From contig NC_081411.1 in the NCBI RefSeq assembly GCF_030272615.1, positions 154,778,971 through 154,842,970 of the forward strand: a stretch of 64,000 bases of DNA. Direction: 5' to 3'. The DNA comes from Cryptomeria japonica. Taxonomy: Eukaryota; Streptophyta; Pinopsida; Cupressales; Cupressaceae. Each line of letters starts with the position of its first letter. The stretch's first letter is position 1. Positions 1 to 11,856 of this stretch are shown here, in pieces. Position numbers and translations under genes: made by a program. The notes beneath the pieces were generated by a model that saw only the letters and a program-made list of their open reading frames with translations, had not been told where the DNA came from and made no database searches.

Positions 1-172
1 AGGTGGAAGGGAAATTTCAAATTAAAATTCTTGATTCTCTTATTGTTGAGTCATCTACTTGGCGCAAGAATTCTCTTGTTTGGAGATTCTAGGGCAATCA
101 TGCCAACATTGATATTGTAAGAAGATTGTTGCTTCAAAATTGGACACCATGAGGCTTGATTGAGGTAGTTGC
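1..172 (+). pseudogene. DUF4283-type ORF, N-terminal part
   Basis: Reading from base 2, the frame gives a peptide containing NHANIDIVRR, then LLQNWTP and GLIEVVA. This is the usual start of plant DUF4283 domains (found in LINE ORF1-like and nucleic-acid-binding ORFs). Two in-frame stops interrupt it, a TAG where the family has Trp and a TGA where Arg is expected. The ORF runs off the left edge. At base 172 it is cut by a Tat retrotransposon and resumes at 17015 after the duplicated gttgc, so this is the disrupted host of the whole nest. Family assignment is by remembered pattern only. Confidence 0.6.
168..172. other. Target-site duplication of the Tat element, left copy (gttgc)
   Basis: The five bases gttgc directly precede the TG of the left LTR and are repeated at 17015-17019 directly after the CA of the right LTR. 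The exact match shows that 173-17014 is one insertion. Confidence 0.85.
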
Positions 173-1307
173 TGTGTGTGTGAAAAAGTGAACCTGTAGC
201 TGCAAGCACAACACTTCAATTAAGTCATTATACGCATGGTTAGTAATCAATAATTAATAAGAAATAAACCATAGCAAAGCGACTAATTGCCTTCTAAAAG
301 ATGCGAGTATAAGATTGCTCTCAGATTTTTATAAGCAATACCAGTGACTAGACTACACCAAGACGAAGGATTTAATCTATATGGATGCAAGATGGATGAA
401 TAATTAAAGCAATAATAATCAATTCAAGAAACAATGGATGCAAGCAATAATGAATGGAAAATGGATGCAAATAATCTAAAAAGCACAATAATCTTCAATG
501 ACTCTAGAGCGAAATTAGCGTGATAATAATCTCCAAGCGTGTTCTCAAAAATCTCTAGGGTGAATTGGAATGAGAGTTGAAGACTGAATTTATAGAGAAT
601 CATAAGAGAAAAAGCTCAATTTAGGATTAATTGAAAATAATTGAGAAATCAGATTCAGTTAACCTTAAGATAGATTCCAATTATAGTTTAATTGAAATGC
701 ATTCAAATTAGAAGTCCAAGTTGCATTGGAAAATAATAATAAATTAATTCCATGCATATAGGATAAAAATAGATATTTCTTTAATTTATTCAAGAAAAGG
801 GTCTTTTTAATGCAACTGAACTTCTTTTTCTGAAAAGCTTTGAGTTCCAATTTTAGAGAATAATTCAATAGTTCAATTAAATTGCTTTTTTGATTTCAAG
901 TTCTAAATTTAGAAAAAGAAATAATATCTCAAGTTTGATTTCTCTCTCAATTCAATTCTTTTTTTGTTTTATTTTCAATTCAACTCTTTGTAATAAATTA
1001 ATTCATCTTTTGTAATAAATTAATCCTTTTTGCATGATTGAATGGCAAATTTATTAATTAATTAAATATGCAAGGATATTTAATAAATTAAAATGGGATA
1101 ATTGATCAAAATGACATTCCTGGAAATGATTTGATTAATTAAATAAATATTTAATTAATATTGAGTAGTTGATTTGCCATGTGATTTTTGATAATTAAAG
1201 AATTAATAATGTGCTCAAGATTGATTTAATTGCCTTTGGTTAGGACCTTGGTGATGTTGTCGAGATTAGGGACCCATGGTTTAGATGACCAATTTTAGGG
1301 TATTATG
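173..1307 (-). repeat. 3' LTR of the Tat element
   Basis: About 1135 bp, collinear with 15898-17014 apart from small indels (for example an extra tgtg at the start, and an extra stretch of ggatgcaag-type sequence in the early part). The internal edge reads tattatg where the other LTR has tattaca, so the terminal dinucleotide carries two transitions. It is AT-rich with repeated attaatta-type words. It is in minus orientation, so the right-hand copy is the 5' LTR. Confidence 0.9.
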
Positions 1308-2960
1308 TTTGCTCGTCTTTGAATTAATGTGCGAACAGCGCGTTGGTTCAAAGAATGTGTGATGTTTAGGAAATGCCAGTTCTGAACTTGATTGATCATG
1401 AACTAGATGAAAAGCAAGATGTTTAGCTTAAATCGAAGTGACAAAGTTGAATGAAGTTTGATTAAAGTGATACCGATCCTGAACTTGATTGAACTGAGGA
1501 ACGATAGAAAACAAAGATACCGAACTTGAACTTGATTGATCAAGAAGCGAATCTTATTGATCTAGAACTTGATTGATCTTAGATGCAGTGAGTGATGATA
1601 AAAATCGATCTTGAACTTGATTGATCAAGACACGATGAGCGAAGAATGAACCGTTCAGCTTGATCAAGAAATGAATACTGAACACTTGCTTAGATTGAGT
1701 GTGATCAAAGAAACTCTTTAAACTTTTGATTGAGTTTAAATGAATAATCAGTTTGATTTGAAGCGATGAAACTGATTAATGTTAAGAGATTAATTCAGAT
1801 GAAAGACAAATATTAGCTTGATTTGAAGCAATGAAACTGATATGCCCATAGCAATTGATTCGATTCAGATGATCGAGAGATCTCAACTTGATGTGAAGCG
1901 ATGAAGCTGAGATGCCCCTTAGCAATAAGGATTTTTTTCTTTAATTGAAAAGATTTTGCTTGACTTTTGATGAAGATTTGAAAAATTTTCTTGACATTTA
2001 AAGATGTAAGGTCATAAGGTTACTTGTATGCCCCCTTGGGAGTGAAATCGAAAGATAGCGAGAGTGTTTGATTTTAGGCAATTTTGAGCAATGATAAGTA
2101 ATGTGAGCACAAATTGATTTTGAAGAATTTTGATGATTGAATTGATTGCGAAATTGATTTGTAAATTTGAAATTGAGATTCAATGTTAAAATTAAGAAAT
2201 TGAGCACAAATCGAAGAAAAAATAAGCATTTGATGAAAAGAGCGCTAAGTGGTCCAAATTCTGAAATTGACTAGCAAGATGATCTCGAATTTTGATTTCG
2301 ATCCCGAAAATGGAATCAGAGTAGGCACATTAGCTAAGGGTACAATTTTCATAACCATTGGAGCAAGTTGAAAAATTAGGTTTTAGGCTATATATAGGAC
2401 GAAAGTGTCATTTTCAAATCATTTTAACCCTCCAAGTTTGAAAATTCAAAAATCCTTATGTGAAGAAAAATGGTGGTCCCTGCTCGTCAGCATCGATTTG
2501 AGCGCCAGAGACATCATAATCAACCCTGAAACTACGAGCCAACAGTAAGTGATCGATCTTTAGCCTCTTTATGTTTCCAATTTTGAATTTTTTTGTTTAT
2601 TTTTCACGTTTTTCACAAGTTTTGGGTCGGGTGTCACGGTTTATCGTGCGAGATAGGATCATGTCTCATACGAGAAACTGGCAAATTTTCTTTTATCGTT
2701 TGAAGCCATTAGATTTGTCGTACGGGATTCACCCTTGTGTCGTATGACAGGTCTGTTAAAAGACCATTTTGTCATGCAATGTGTAAAAGTTTGTCGTTCG
2801 AAGCTGTTTTCTCGTACGAGAGCCATTCCTGACTCGTACGATATGCTGCTTGACTATGTTTTGTCGTTCGAAAGACAGTGATCATTTTTGAAAGTGTAAA
2901 CATGAAATTTTGCTTTTGCATTTGACTTATTTGGATTTGCATGATGTTTAACTTCTCTTG
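1308..2960. other. Non-coding 3' spacer of the Tat element with degenerate repeats
   Basis: No supported gene. From about 1380 to 1900 the phrase gaacttgattgatcaag recurs with variation at irregular spacing, together with gcgatgaaactgatatgcc-like words. From 2640 to 2880 the sequence switches to a cluster of TCGTACGA-like words. The stretch separates the 3' LTR from the start of the antisense ORF and may hold that ORF's promoter and leader. A tttttgcag acceptor-like sequence lies just upstream of its likely start codon. Confidence 0.6.
2640..2880. repeat. TCGTACGA motif cluster 1
   Basis: Variants of tcgtacgag, tcgtacgac and tcgttcgaa occur about eight times in 240 bp, in both orientations because the core is palindromic. 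Similar clusters lie at 14030-14320 and 15650-15835 in the same element. Confidence 0.7.
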
Positions 2961-3056
2961 TAGGCTCATTTGGAATGTTTTATGATGATCGTTGTTGGGT
3001 TGTTTTTGCAGGTGTGCTTACCTCCTGTTCTCTTTAGATGCGTATGTCCTCCCACT

Positions 3057-4865
3057 ATGGCTTTAGTTCGTGATTTGTCTGAGGTTGAGCAGGCTCATGT
3101 TGATATGTGTGGCTTGACTCATCTGATGAGGTTACCTGATATTTGTGTGAACCACGGGATGCTCACAACGTTGGTAGAGTGGTTTCATTCAGAGCATAAT
3201 ACCTTTCATTTGCCAATTGGGGAGTTGACTATCACTCCCGAGGATGTGCACAAGATCCTTCATATCTTTTTTGCTGGGGATAAGGTGGATTATGATACTA
3301 CATTGTTACCTGGACTACAGGCTCTTAGGAACGTATTCAGGGATCCTAATATCTTGACTCGTTCCATGAGTTGGGATATATTGATGGGCAGGTACAGTGA
3401 GGAGTATCCGCTGGCATGTGTCCTTGCAGGTTTCATTGGTTGCTTTTTGATGCCAGACAGAGGGCAACAGGGTTTCCAGAGTGGATGGGGCCGTATGCTG
3501 GAGAGGTTGATAGAGACCCCTTAGAGACTTGGTTGGGGCTCTTGTTTGTTGGCCCACATGTATCGAGAGATGCATAAGATTGTCTACAGAGATGGGTGAA
3601 GCATGGCTGTAGGGGTGTACATTTTACAGGTGTGGGCTTGGGAGCACCTTCCCATTTGTTGGCCGATAGTTGATGATAGTAGAGAGCCAGGGAAGCCAAT
3701 TATTTATAGGTATGTCAGATATATTACACAGCCCCATCTAGGCAAGACACACTTCTGGCGACGGCAGCTCGATGATCTGATAGCTATCATATGGAGACCA
3801 TATAGAGGGTTGGAGTCATGGGATGACTGGTGGGCGGTTTAGAGAGACCTATTTGTTACATGTCCATTGATTGGGAGATCACAGACTGTTGTGGAGCAAT
3901 TTGTCATTTCGCGAGTGATGAGGCAGTACGGCCGACCTCAGGGGATCTCTCAGGAGTATACATCGTATGCTCGATACGTCGATGAGGAGAGACAGAGATG
4001 GTCACCTAGGCTATCCTATGATTTAGTGATGCAGGAGCTAATAGGTTTACACCGTCTGAGGTGGGATTACCTGGATGATATAACAGATGTGGGGGTATTG
4101 CCCCAGTACAGGGATTACTTTCAGCAGCATCCATTCCCTCAGTTTACAGATCCAAGAGAGCATGCTCCTCATATTGAGGATGTGGAGGATGATGCCCCTG
4201 TAGCGGCACAAGGACAAGCACAAAGACAGGGCCATAGGCAGGGATAGGGCCAGAGACTAGATGCTCCATGATAGACTGGTGGTGATCCTGGTGCTAGCAG
4301 CAGCAGAGTGCGAGCTGATGTTGGACAACAGAGGGGTGAGAATGGATCCCTTGAGAGAATAGGTGTGAGGCTGGGTGGTGGAGAGGAGGAGAGAGTAGCT
4401 CCGAGGTAGGTCCGACAACGGCGGGATGAGCAGGGTGGAGCCACAGGTGGAGATGGCGGTGGAGATGGCGGCGAAGAGCCTATGAGAGAGCAGGGGTCTG
4501 ACATGGGACAATCGATGAAAGCATGCCTTACAGAGCTGCAGTCATAGTTGATAGTGGCTCAGACTTAGCTGGCGAAGCGAGACCGACAGCTAGTCGAGGT
4601 TAGGGCCGAGTGTGATCACCAGATCACAGCATTGAGAGCCGAGTCAAGAGCAGAGATAGAGTCTCTACAATAGGAGGTGCTTCTCCAGAGTAGTAGGGCT
4701 GCATATTATGTGGTGGCATATAGTGTCGCAGTTCTTGTTGCACAGTAGGTGCAACCCTATTCACTGTATATGGCTAGATCAAAGGGAGCACGAGCACCTC
4801 GACAGGATCCAGGGCATCAGGCTCCTCCTCCTCCACTAGGCGATGAGGGAGAGGGTACCAACTAG
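3057..4865 (+). pseudogene. Antisense ORF: plant mobile domain (PMD/MAIN-like) protein
   Basis: This is one continuous reading frame opposite to gag-pol. I place the start at 3057 (MALVRDLSEVEQ) because the family begins there; an in-frame ATG at 2970 also exists. Family-type words include HMYREMH, WAWEHLPICWP, WRPYRGLESWDDWW and SRVMRQYGRPQGI, followed by a Gln/Gly-rich linker, a Glu/Arg-rich helical segment (about 4560-4670) and a Pro-rich tail. PMD proteins are plant nuclear or transposon-associated proteins; some host members act in silencing. I count eleven internal stops (nine TAG, two TGA) and no frameshift in 1.8 kb. Captured PMD ORFs at this place are known for Tat-type elements; a function in the element is not established. 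Confidence 0.8.
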
Positions 4866-5990
4866 ATGATTCTTTTTGTAGCTAGGATATTTTTTGTAGA
4901 CACACCCATTTTTTTTAGTTGATACGATTCTTGCTTCGATGGGAGTTTGTACATGTCATTGGACATCATTTTATACCCTTATACTTGATATGATATATAT
5001 ACGAGATCTGGTTTGACTTCATTGTACTTGTGTCAATCGACTATGAGATGTTTCTATATGCTTTATTCTATATGTATGCATTTATTTCAGCATGAATGTA
5101 TGTAATGCAAATGAATATGGATGTCTATGTTTTGGTTTCTTTTTTATATGTAAATAAATGAATGAAAAATGAGTAATGAGTAATGCAATTTTTTTTTTTT
5201 CTATGCAATAAGATCAATGTAAATGAATAATAATGAAATGAATGAATCTATATGAATGTTATGTATGCAGCTAAACATCTCAAAACACAAGTACTCGATC
5301 GAAGAAATAATGATAAATAGACCACTTAGCGTAAGAAATGATGATGCTTTCAGCTCTCATTCAGAAGATAAAGAGATTATTACCATACCAAAATCACTCT
5401 AGATTCACAAAAATGCAAAATGAAATGCAAAATGATATGCGAAATGAAACCTAAACCTAGTCACTAGATTTAAAATACTTAAGATTCATCACTGAGCATA
5501 ACGAACACAATAGGCAGGTTAGAGTTCCTTTCTTTTTCAATGTGCAATTTTAATTATCTTGTCCACAATGACCCTTTTTTCGTTCATATTCTTAGACAGA
5601 TTTCACAGGGACCCGAATTGCATCATAAAGAAATTCCCTCAAAACAAACAAAGAAATGATATGGACCTCCCTGTAGCATACAAATAAGCGGAGTCGAGGT
5701 ATGTGAGATGATTTCACCTTAATGTGAAGGCTCTTATCACAGACACCTAGCTAATTTATATGTTTCCAGATCATCTGGATCATTCCTACAAGCAGAAAAT
5801 AAAGAAAATATTATGCCCCCAATCCTTGCTTCTCTTAGTCACAATAGACTTCATCGAGTTACTCAAAGGGACAATAATCGAAAAACAATATAAAAGACAG
5901 CATACAAAGAAAATTTTCACTCATAGCTCAAACTGTTTAGTGATTGTTTTACGTTATGTTGTTTTGCTTGTGAACTCAGTGATAAACTCT
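4866..5990. other. Non-coding spacer between antisense ORF and pol
   Basis: AT-rich and low-complexity (many aatgaatg and aatgcaaat words), with no supported coding region. It lies where the convergent transcripts of the antisense ORF and gag-pol would end, so it probably holds both 3' ends. No clear terminator or polyadenylation motif stands out. Confidence 0.5.
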
Positions 5991-5997
5991 TTGGTAG

Positions 5998-6453
5998 TTA
6001 GGAGACAGGTAATTGAATCAGAGTGGACGACCAGGTTTCACTGACAGAAGAATGACTTGGTTGACACTGCTTAGGATATGTAATGTGCTCTGTCGAGTAA
6101 CCTAAGACTAGGACATTGATCAGTTTCAAGTCATGAGGGTTCCAACGAACCAGGATGTCACAAAAGTGACTAAAAATATGTACAAGCGAAAGCAAAAGAT
6201 GCTTGAAAGCGGGAAATGTCAATGTTGCATTGATAGATGGAGTGCTTGAGTACAAGAGGCGCCTGTTGGCCAGGTTTTCACCTGCTTGGCAAAGATTCAT
6301 TTTTTTTTTACCAAGGTGCTTATTTACCAGGTTTTCACCAGGATGATTTCTCTCTTTTTTATATTTTTTTCTTTCTTTTCTCTTTTTTCTTTTCTTTTTT
6401 GATTTCTTCAGGACTTTTTCCATTTTTTTGATTCTTTTCAGGACTTTTTCCAA
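5998..6453 (-). pseudogene. Lys-rich tail after integrase with PGENL repeats
   Basis: A minus-strand reading frame downstream of the integrase C-terminus starts with a Lys-rich, possibly helical run encoded by a plus-strand CT tract (about 6335-6450). It then has two copies of a short unit, PGENLVNKHL and AGENLANRRL. The rest is not recognisable. It may be a decayed extension of pol or translated spacer. The short repeated peptide is the only sign of coding. Confidence 0.35.
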
Positions 6454-6529
6454 CTGTACAAGTTTGCTAGAGCAGAGAGTGCTAAGCGAAGAATTTCTTC
6501 AAGTGGATGGTGTTAATTGGTTCATGGAG

Positions 6530-7654
6530 CTATTCTCCTTTCGAGTTTGAGATTTGATAAGCACCAGAGCCGAATACTGCAGTAACAATGTAGGGACCCA
6601 GCCAGTTGGGTTCAAACTTCCCTTTATTGTCGCGAAATTGTTGATTTTTTGGATTCTCTCTCAGAACTAGGTCACCAACTTGAAATTCTCTTTGTCAAAC
6701 TTTCTTCTCATACCCTCTAGACATTCTCTTCTGATACACTCTGAGATGATCAAACACCACTTGCCAATGCTCATCCAGCAATTCGAGTTCTTGCAATCTA
6801 GATATTCTATGATCTTCATCAGTAACAAGACCTCACAATGAAACTTTTAGAGATGGTATTTCTACTTCAATAGGTAATACTGCTTCAGACCCGTACACCA
6901 AAGAAAAAGGTGTAGCCCCAGTAGGTGTTCTGATACTGGTTTTGTAAGCCCATAGTGCAGGATTGAGCTGCAGATGCCAATCCTTCCCAGACTTGTTCAC
7001 TGTTCTGTGCAAGATAGTCAGTAGGTTTTTGTTAGATGCCTCAGCTTGTCCATTACCTTGAGGGTAATATACTAATGACCAGTGTTGCTTTATTTTGAAT
7101 TTCTCACAAAGCTCATCCAGATCTTTATTCTTGAATTGTCCTCCATTATCAGCCACGATGGACGAAGGTATCCCATACCTGCAAATTATATAGTTTAGGA
7201 TGAACAAGGTGACTTGTTTACCAGTTGCTTTGATGAGTAGAACTGCCTCTACCCACTTGGTGAAATAATCAGTGGCAGTTATAATGAATTTATGTCCATT
7301 GGATGAAGCCATATATATCTGACCAATCAGATCAAAGGCCCATTGCTGAAAAAGCCAGTGTGTTATAAATGGTATGAGGTCCCTTGCTGGGGCATGTATG
7401 AGATTTCCATGAAGCTGACATTTCTCACAAGTCTTAGCAAATTTTATGGCATCTTTTTCCATGTCTGGCCAATAGTAACCAGTCCATAATAGTTTCTGAG
7501 CTAAAGTAAAACCATTCGAATGAGATCCACAAATACCTTCATGGACTTCCGATAATGCACGTTTAGATTCTTCAATTTCTAGACATCTAAGCAATGTACT
7601 GTCCAAACCTCGTCTAAATAAATCGTTAGCTATGATAACATACCGCGAAGCATT
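6530..7654 (-). pseudogene. Tat integrase (zinc finger, DDE core, GPY-type C-terminus)
   Basis: Translation on the minus strand shows an HHCC zinc finger (HEGICGSH then CEKCQ). A DDE core follows with Asp in FDLIG, Asp in VADNGGQF and Glu in GQAEASN, then the RTPTGATPFSLVYG segment. After a TGA at about 6833 the same frame continues with a C-terminal module containing GDLVLR and WLGPYIV. Integrase inserts the cDNA copy into host chromatin. All three catalytic acidic residues are present, but the stop before the C-terminal module breaks it. It is the last pol domain, as in all Ty3/gypsy elements. Confidence 0.88.
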
Positions 7655-8400
7655 TCAAGTTAGGTTTCTTTTCTCATTACAAGTAAGGTTTTCAGGGATA
7701 ATTTGATCGCATAGATAGGAATAGATGTGGCTATATCGGGATGAGTCATGTCCAATAATAGAACAGACTATTTGGGTCTTAGGAGAATCATAAGCAGGGT
7801 AATATAACTCTTCCACTGGGAAATCAAAGTGAAAATTGGACTCCTGTAGCTCAGGTATAGATGCCAAGGTAGCCATAGCATCTGCTGCTCTATTCGCTGA
7901 TCTAGGAATTTGTTGGAATGATAGAAAAGCAAAGAACTTCTTGAAATCATCCACCATCCTCTTGTAAGGCGTCAATTTCTCATCTCAGGTCTGATATGTA
8001 TCATTGATCTGATTGATGACCAGCTAAGAATCTCCATAGATATGTAATTCAACAACCTTCCATTCAATGGCTAGTTTTATCCCATTCACCAAAGCTTCAT
8101 ATTCTGCAATGTTGTTTGTGCAAGGGAATAGAATCTTATAAGACTTTGGAATTGAATACTTCTAAGGAGTAATGAATAGTATGCCAGCACCTGAACCATT
8201 TTGAGTAAAGGAACCATCGAAGAACATCTTCCAGGGTTGTTGAGTAAGATGCATTATTGATTCATCTGGGAACTTGATGTGTAGTGGTTGAGTATCCTCA
8301 AGTGGAGCTTCAGCAAGTTGATCAGCAATTACCTATCCTTTTATGGCTTTGCGTTCCACATATTCAGTGTCAAACTCTGTAAGGATCATTACCTACTTTG
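7655..8400 (-). pseudogene. Tat RNase H, second (archaeal-type) copy
   Basis: The frame contains FFDGSFTQNGSGAG (first catalytic Asp), NNIAEYEAL (Glu), IYGDS (Asp) and RSANRAADAMATLAS near the end. This is the extra RNase H module typical of Tat-lineage elements. It removes RNA from RNA-DNA hybrids during reverse transcription. Several stops interrupt it (for example GDS followed by TAG where Gln is expected). It lies between the RT-linked RNase H and integrase in one common frame. Confidence 0.8.
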
Positions 8401-8439
8401 CTAATCTTCTGGTGAGTATTTCTTTATTAAGAAGATACT

Positions 8440-9302
8440 TGAGTGGATCGATTTTGGCCACCAACCTGACTGAATGTGCTAGCATATAGTGTCTTAGTTT
8501 CTATGATGCAAAGACTAATGCCAAGCATGCTTTTTCTATTATACTGTAGCTCATTTCATAAGACACCAATGTCCTACTGATGTAATAAATATCTCTTTCC
8601 TTTTTGTTGTCATCCTGTTGTGCCAGAAGTGCCCCTAGTGATGAATCAGTTACTGATATATATAAGATTAGTGGCTCACCCTGAATAGGTGGCATCAATA
8701 TCAGTGGATTAGACAAGTACTCTTTTATCTGTTGAAGATGTTGTTCACACTACTGATCCCAGTTGTATAGTATTCCTTTTCTCAATACTTTTATAAAAGC
8801 TTGAGCTTTGTCTGCTAGTTGAGAAATGAATCTTCTAATGGATTGGAGATGTCCCTATAGACTTCTCATTTGACTGATGTTCTTTGGAGGCAACATTTCC
8901 ATTATAGCTTGGACCTTCTCAGGATCAACCTCGATGCCCTTCTTTGAAATGATATAGCCAAGTAGTTTACCAGATGTCACTCCAAATGCACACTTCTTTG
9001 GATTTAATCAGAGCTTGAACTTTTCCATTCTGTCAAGTATAGGACCTAACTCTTGAATATGCGTTGATCTTTTCATAGTCTTCACTAAGGTATCATCAAT
9101 ATAATCTTCCATATTCTTATGCATCATGTCATGAAAGATAGTTGTAACTACTCTTTGATAGGTCACCCCTACGTTCTTTAACCCAAATGGCATGACGTTC
9201 CAGCAAAAGGTTCCCCATGCACAGGTGAAAGCTGTCTTTTCTTGATCTCCAGGAGTGATTTTAATCTGATTGTAGCCAGAAAATCCATCCATTAGTGAGT
9301 CA
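8440..9302 (-). pseudogene. Tat reverse transcriptase with linked RNase H, N-terminally deleted
   Basis: The frame starts inside RT at MDGFSGYNQIK (motif A with the first catalytic Asp). It then shows MPFGLKNVG and DYIDDTLVKT (motif C, YIDD), a thumb, and the first RNase H module (ILYISVTDSSLGALLAQQ, then YSIIEKACLALVFA). The fingers and early palm that should precede motif A are missing. Just upstream at about 9300 the sequence jumps to an unrelated linker in another frame, so an internal deletion is likely. RT copies element RNA into cDNA. This copy is inactive. Confidence 0.88.
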
Positions 9303-9312
9303 TATTTTCACT

Positions 9313-9918
9313 CTATTCATTGGTGGAAGAGTTTATAGGTTCGACTACATTGAGATAATAGGATAATGTATAGTCATTGGCAAAATTAGGTATATCCATG
9401 GGTTGATTCTGTAAAGTACAGTCAATCAATTCGGGATGTACTAAGGACAAATTTTGGATAGGTTCAAGAGCATTCATGGTATTGTTATCATAGCTGAGGA
9501 TCGAAAAGTCGAGTTCCAGAGTAATACCTTGCGTAAGTGTCTCGAGACCAGGAAGAGTTAGATCATGATTATTAAAGTTCATGTTAATATTTAATCGATC
9601 TAATCCAATAGACATACTTGTAACATTGTTTACTACGCCAGACTGGACATCATATCGTGGTTTAACAACAATAAGACTAGTAGACAACTTTTCATTGTTT
9701 TTATCAGATGATTCAGAATTTGAGGCTGAGTGGGTCTCATCATGAACAAGACTGTCATCAGAGTCATCAGAGTCATTGGATGAAGTTTCCAAGTCTCTTT
9801 CAGGTAATTTAGTAAGTATATGTATGGTATCAATACTAACATCTTTAATGCTACAAGTTCCTTCATGTTGTGGTTCATTTGTCATTTGTATCTGACACAC
9901 CTGTTGACATGATCTCAT
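9313..9918 (-). pseudogene. Tat linker region between G-patch segment and RT
   Basis: A 201-codon open stretch rich in Ser, Asp and Asn (SSNDSDDSDDS, then SNSESSDKNNEK). It has no recognisable fold. It is in the same frame as the G-patch segment upstream (minus strand) and probably belongs to the pol polyprotein. It ends at the junction where the RT N-terminus is missing. Linkers here are poorly conserved, so no function is assigned. Confidence 0.5.
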
Positions 9919-10002
9919 TATTTCTGTGATTTTTTGTTTTCTACTCCATTCAACTTCTTCTGTACTGATGATTGGTTCTTGTTCTGTAGCTTCTAACTCT
10001 TC

Positions 10003-11067
10003 CTATGTAGTTCCATAATTGATTTGTTCTGTTTTAGGATAAGGACACATAGATGAGAAGCTTTTTGGTATTGTTCCTTCTTTCAATACTTGTTCATAAT
10101 TTGCTTGCCTCTTTTGTATAATTTCTTGTATTTCCCTCTCTAGTTTTATGCACATCAGCTCTTGAGTATCATCTATGACACCACTAGATTCTTCTGGAGT
10201 TTTTGTAGTGGATGTGTCTGAAAGATAGTCAGGACCCCATTCATACTCATTTGAATCAGTCTTCAAATCATCTACTTGTTGCCTACCAGTATATGTGATT
10301 GGAACTTTTAATGGTGCAAACAATTTTCTGATTCTTACGACTTCATCTCTTATATCCTCAGGAACCTCAACTTCTTGTATTATCGTAGCTGATACTGTTA
10401 AAGCTTGAGTACTGACTATTTCTTCTTTCTTGACTGTTGATTCCTCTTTCTCTTGTCTACACTCTACTTTTGTTTGTTTAGTGTCTACTTCATGTAATGT
10501 TAAAGGCGATATCTTTTTCGAGCACTTAGACTTAGAAACATGTTTTTGGTCTGATGTCTTTTTTGGATTATATCCCAGTCCAGCCTTATCATGTGTGGAT
10601 TTGGTTTGTAGCTGAATTGGTTTGGTAATACCTTCTTTTTGTTTGCCCAAAGGACCAGTACATGAGTACCCCATGTGCTGAATCATTTTGTAACCACGAC
10701 CATATTGGTTTGAGGAAACCTCACAATATTGTACCTCCTCATTTGGACTATCTTCCTTAAAAAGCCAGTTAAGCACAACATCCTCTTCTATTTCATTGGC
10801 CAAGGAGGTAGAAGACTGTATAAAGAGACCATCATATATAGTATTCGAAGCTGAAGTTTGTGTTCTCATAGCCTCTGATGGCTTGCTCAATTGTTTTGGT
10901 GATGGAGGGAGAGAAACTAATGATATTACCGATTCTATCTTGTAGCCATCCATGCTGGTATCTGTAATCTTCAGTCTCTTTTCTAAGTCTTTCATTAATG
11001 TTTCTGGATCTTCATTTGGAGAGGCTACCCTATTATGAGGCACAAAAGTATCTGCACCTTTTGTCAA
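10003..11067 (-). pseudogene. Tat polyprotein segment with G-patch motif
   Basis: A 354-codon open frame following the protease. Near residues 120-165 it has the pattern GRGYKMIQHMGY, LGKQKEGITKPI and GLGY, which fits a G-patch (Gly-rich, nucleic-acid-binding) motif. The rest is Ser/Thr/Glu-rich and probably disordered. A similar G-patch after the protease occurs in other Tat elements and in betaretroviruses, where it aids reverse transcription; that role is inferred here. The segment is open throughout, unlike its neighbours. Confidence 0.65.
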
Positions 11068-11106
11068 TGCATTACAGATGACATTTGGATCAGTAGGAAT
11101 ACTGAC

Positions 11107-11670
11107 TTAAGCTCCATTATAAGGAAACTTTAAGCATTGGTGATATGTTGATGGTACTGCCTTCATTTCATGAATCCACGACCTACCCAGTAATATATTG
11201 CATGACAATGGAATATTGAGAACCTGGAAAAGGATACCTCTCTCTACCAATCCCACTCTGATTGGTAATGATACCAGACCTTTGGAGGTCCTCTCTTCTT
11301 CATCATAGGCTTTAATTATTATTTTCTTGCTTGGATCAATGACATTTTCAGAGAATCCTAGTTGTGTAAGCAGATGATAAGTACATATATTCAACCCCAT
11401 GCCTCCATCTATCAAAACACGTTTAACTCTATGTTTGTGGATCATGGCTTCAATATGCAATGGCTGGTTATGTGGATGATTTAATGAATTGTCATCTTCT
11501 TTAGAGAAGGTCAAATAGTGAGGTGAAGTTACATGAGCCACCATAGACTGAAACCGATCAATGTCTAAATCTTTTGGAACATTGGTAGTGAGCAATGCTT
11601 TGTCTAGGATTTCCTTGTGAGTAGATGAGAGCTGTAGCAATTCAAAAATTGAAATTTCAGCATTTGTCAT
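11107..11670 (-). pseudogene. Tat aspartic protease (retropepsin)
   Basis: A 187-codon frame with VLIDGGMGLNIC as the active-site D-[ST]-G-like loop (here DGG, as is usual in plant Tat elements), a flap region (KAYDEEERTSKGL) and the second hydrophobic core ILLGRSWIHEMKAVPS. It would cleave the Gag-Pol precursor inside virus-like particles. It lies between gag and the G-patch segment, in the same frame as the latter. A TAA separates them where Gln (CAA) is plausible. The domain itself looks complete. Confidence 0.8.
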
Positions 11671-11856
11671 TTTTAACTATTCAACCATGTTGTATCCAGA
11701 GGATGATGATGAGGTTAATCTTTTAAATTTGTCCAAGGTTGATTCCTTTTATTTGTTTGGCAAGGCTGTTGGATTTGACATTTCTTGAGCCGGGTTGGAA
11801 GAACTAGCTCCTTGGAGGGTAAATTTCTTTTGAGATCGAGTCAGAGCTCTTGCATA

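Noticed and set aside
4169-4511. Minus-strand Ser/Pro-rich frames opposite the antisense ORF
   Set aside because: Shadow of the Gly/Glu-rich linker of the plant-mobile-domain ORF on the other strand.
3057-4865. Translational readthrough or recoded TAG codons as an explanation of the many in-frame TAG stops
   Set aside because: TGA stops also occur, the sense polyprotein shows the same pattern, and methylation-driven C-to-T decay explains both without new biology.
10430-10615. Plus-strand frame inside the Tat polyprotein
   Set aside because: Shadow of the open G-patch segment on the minus strand.
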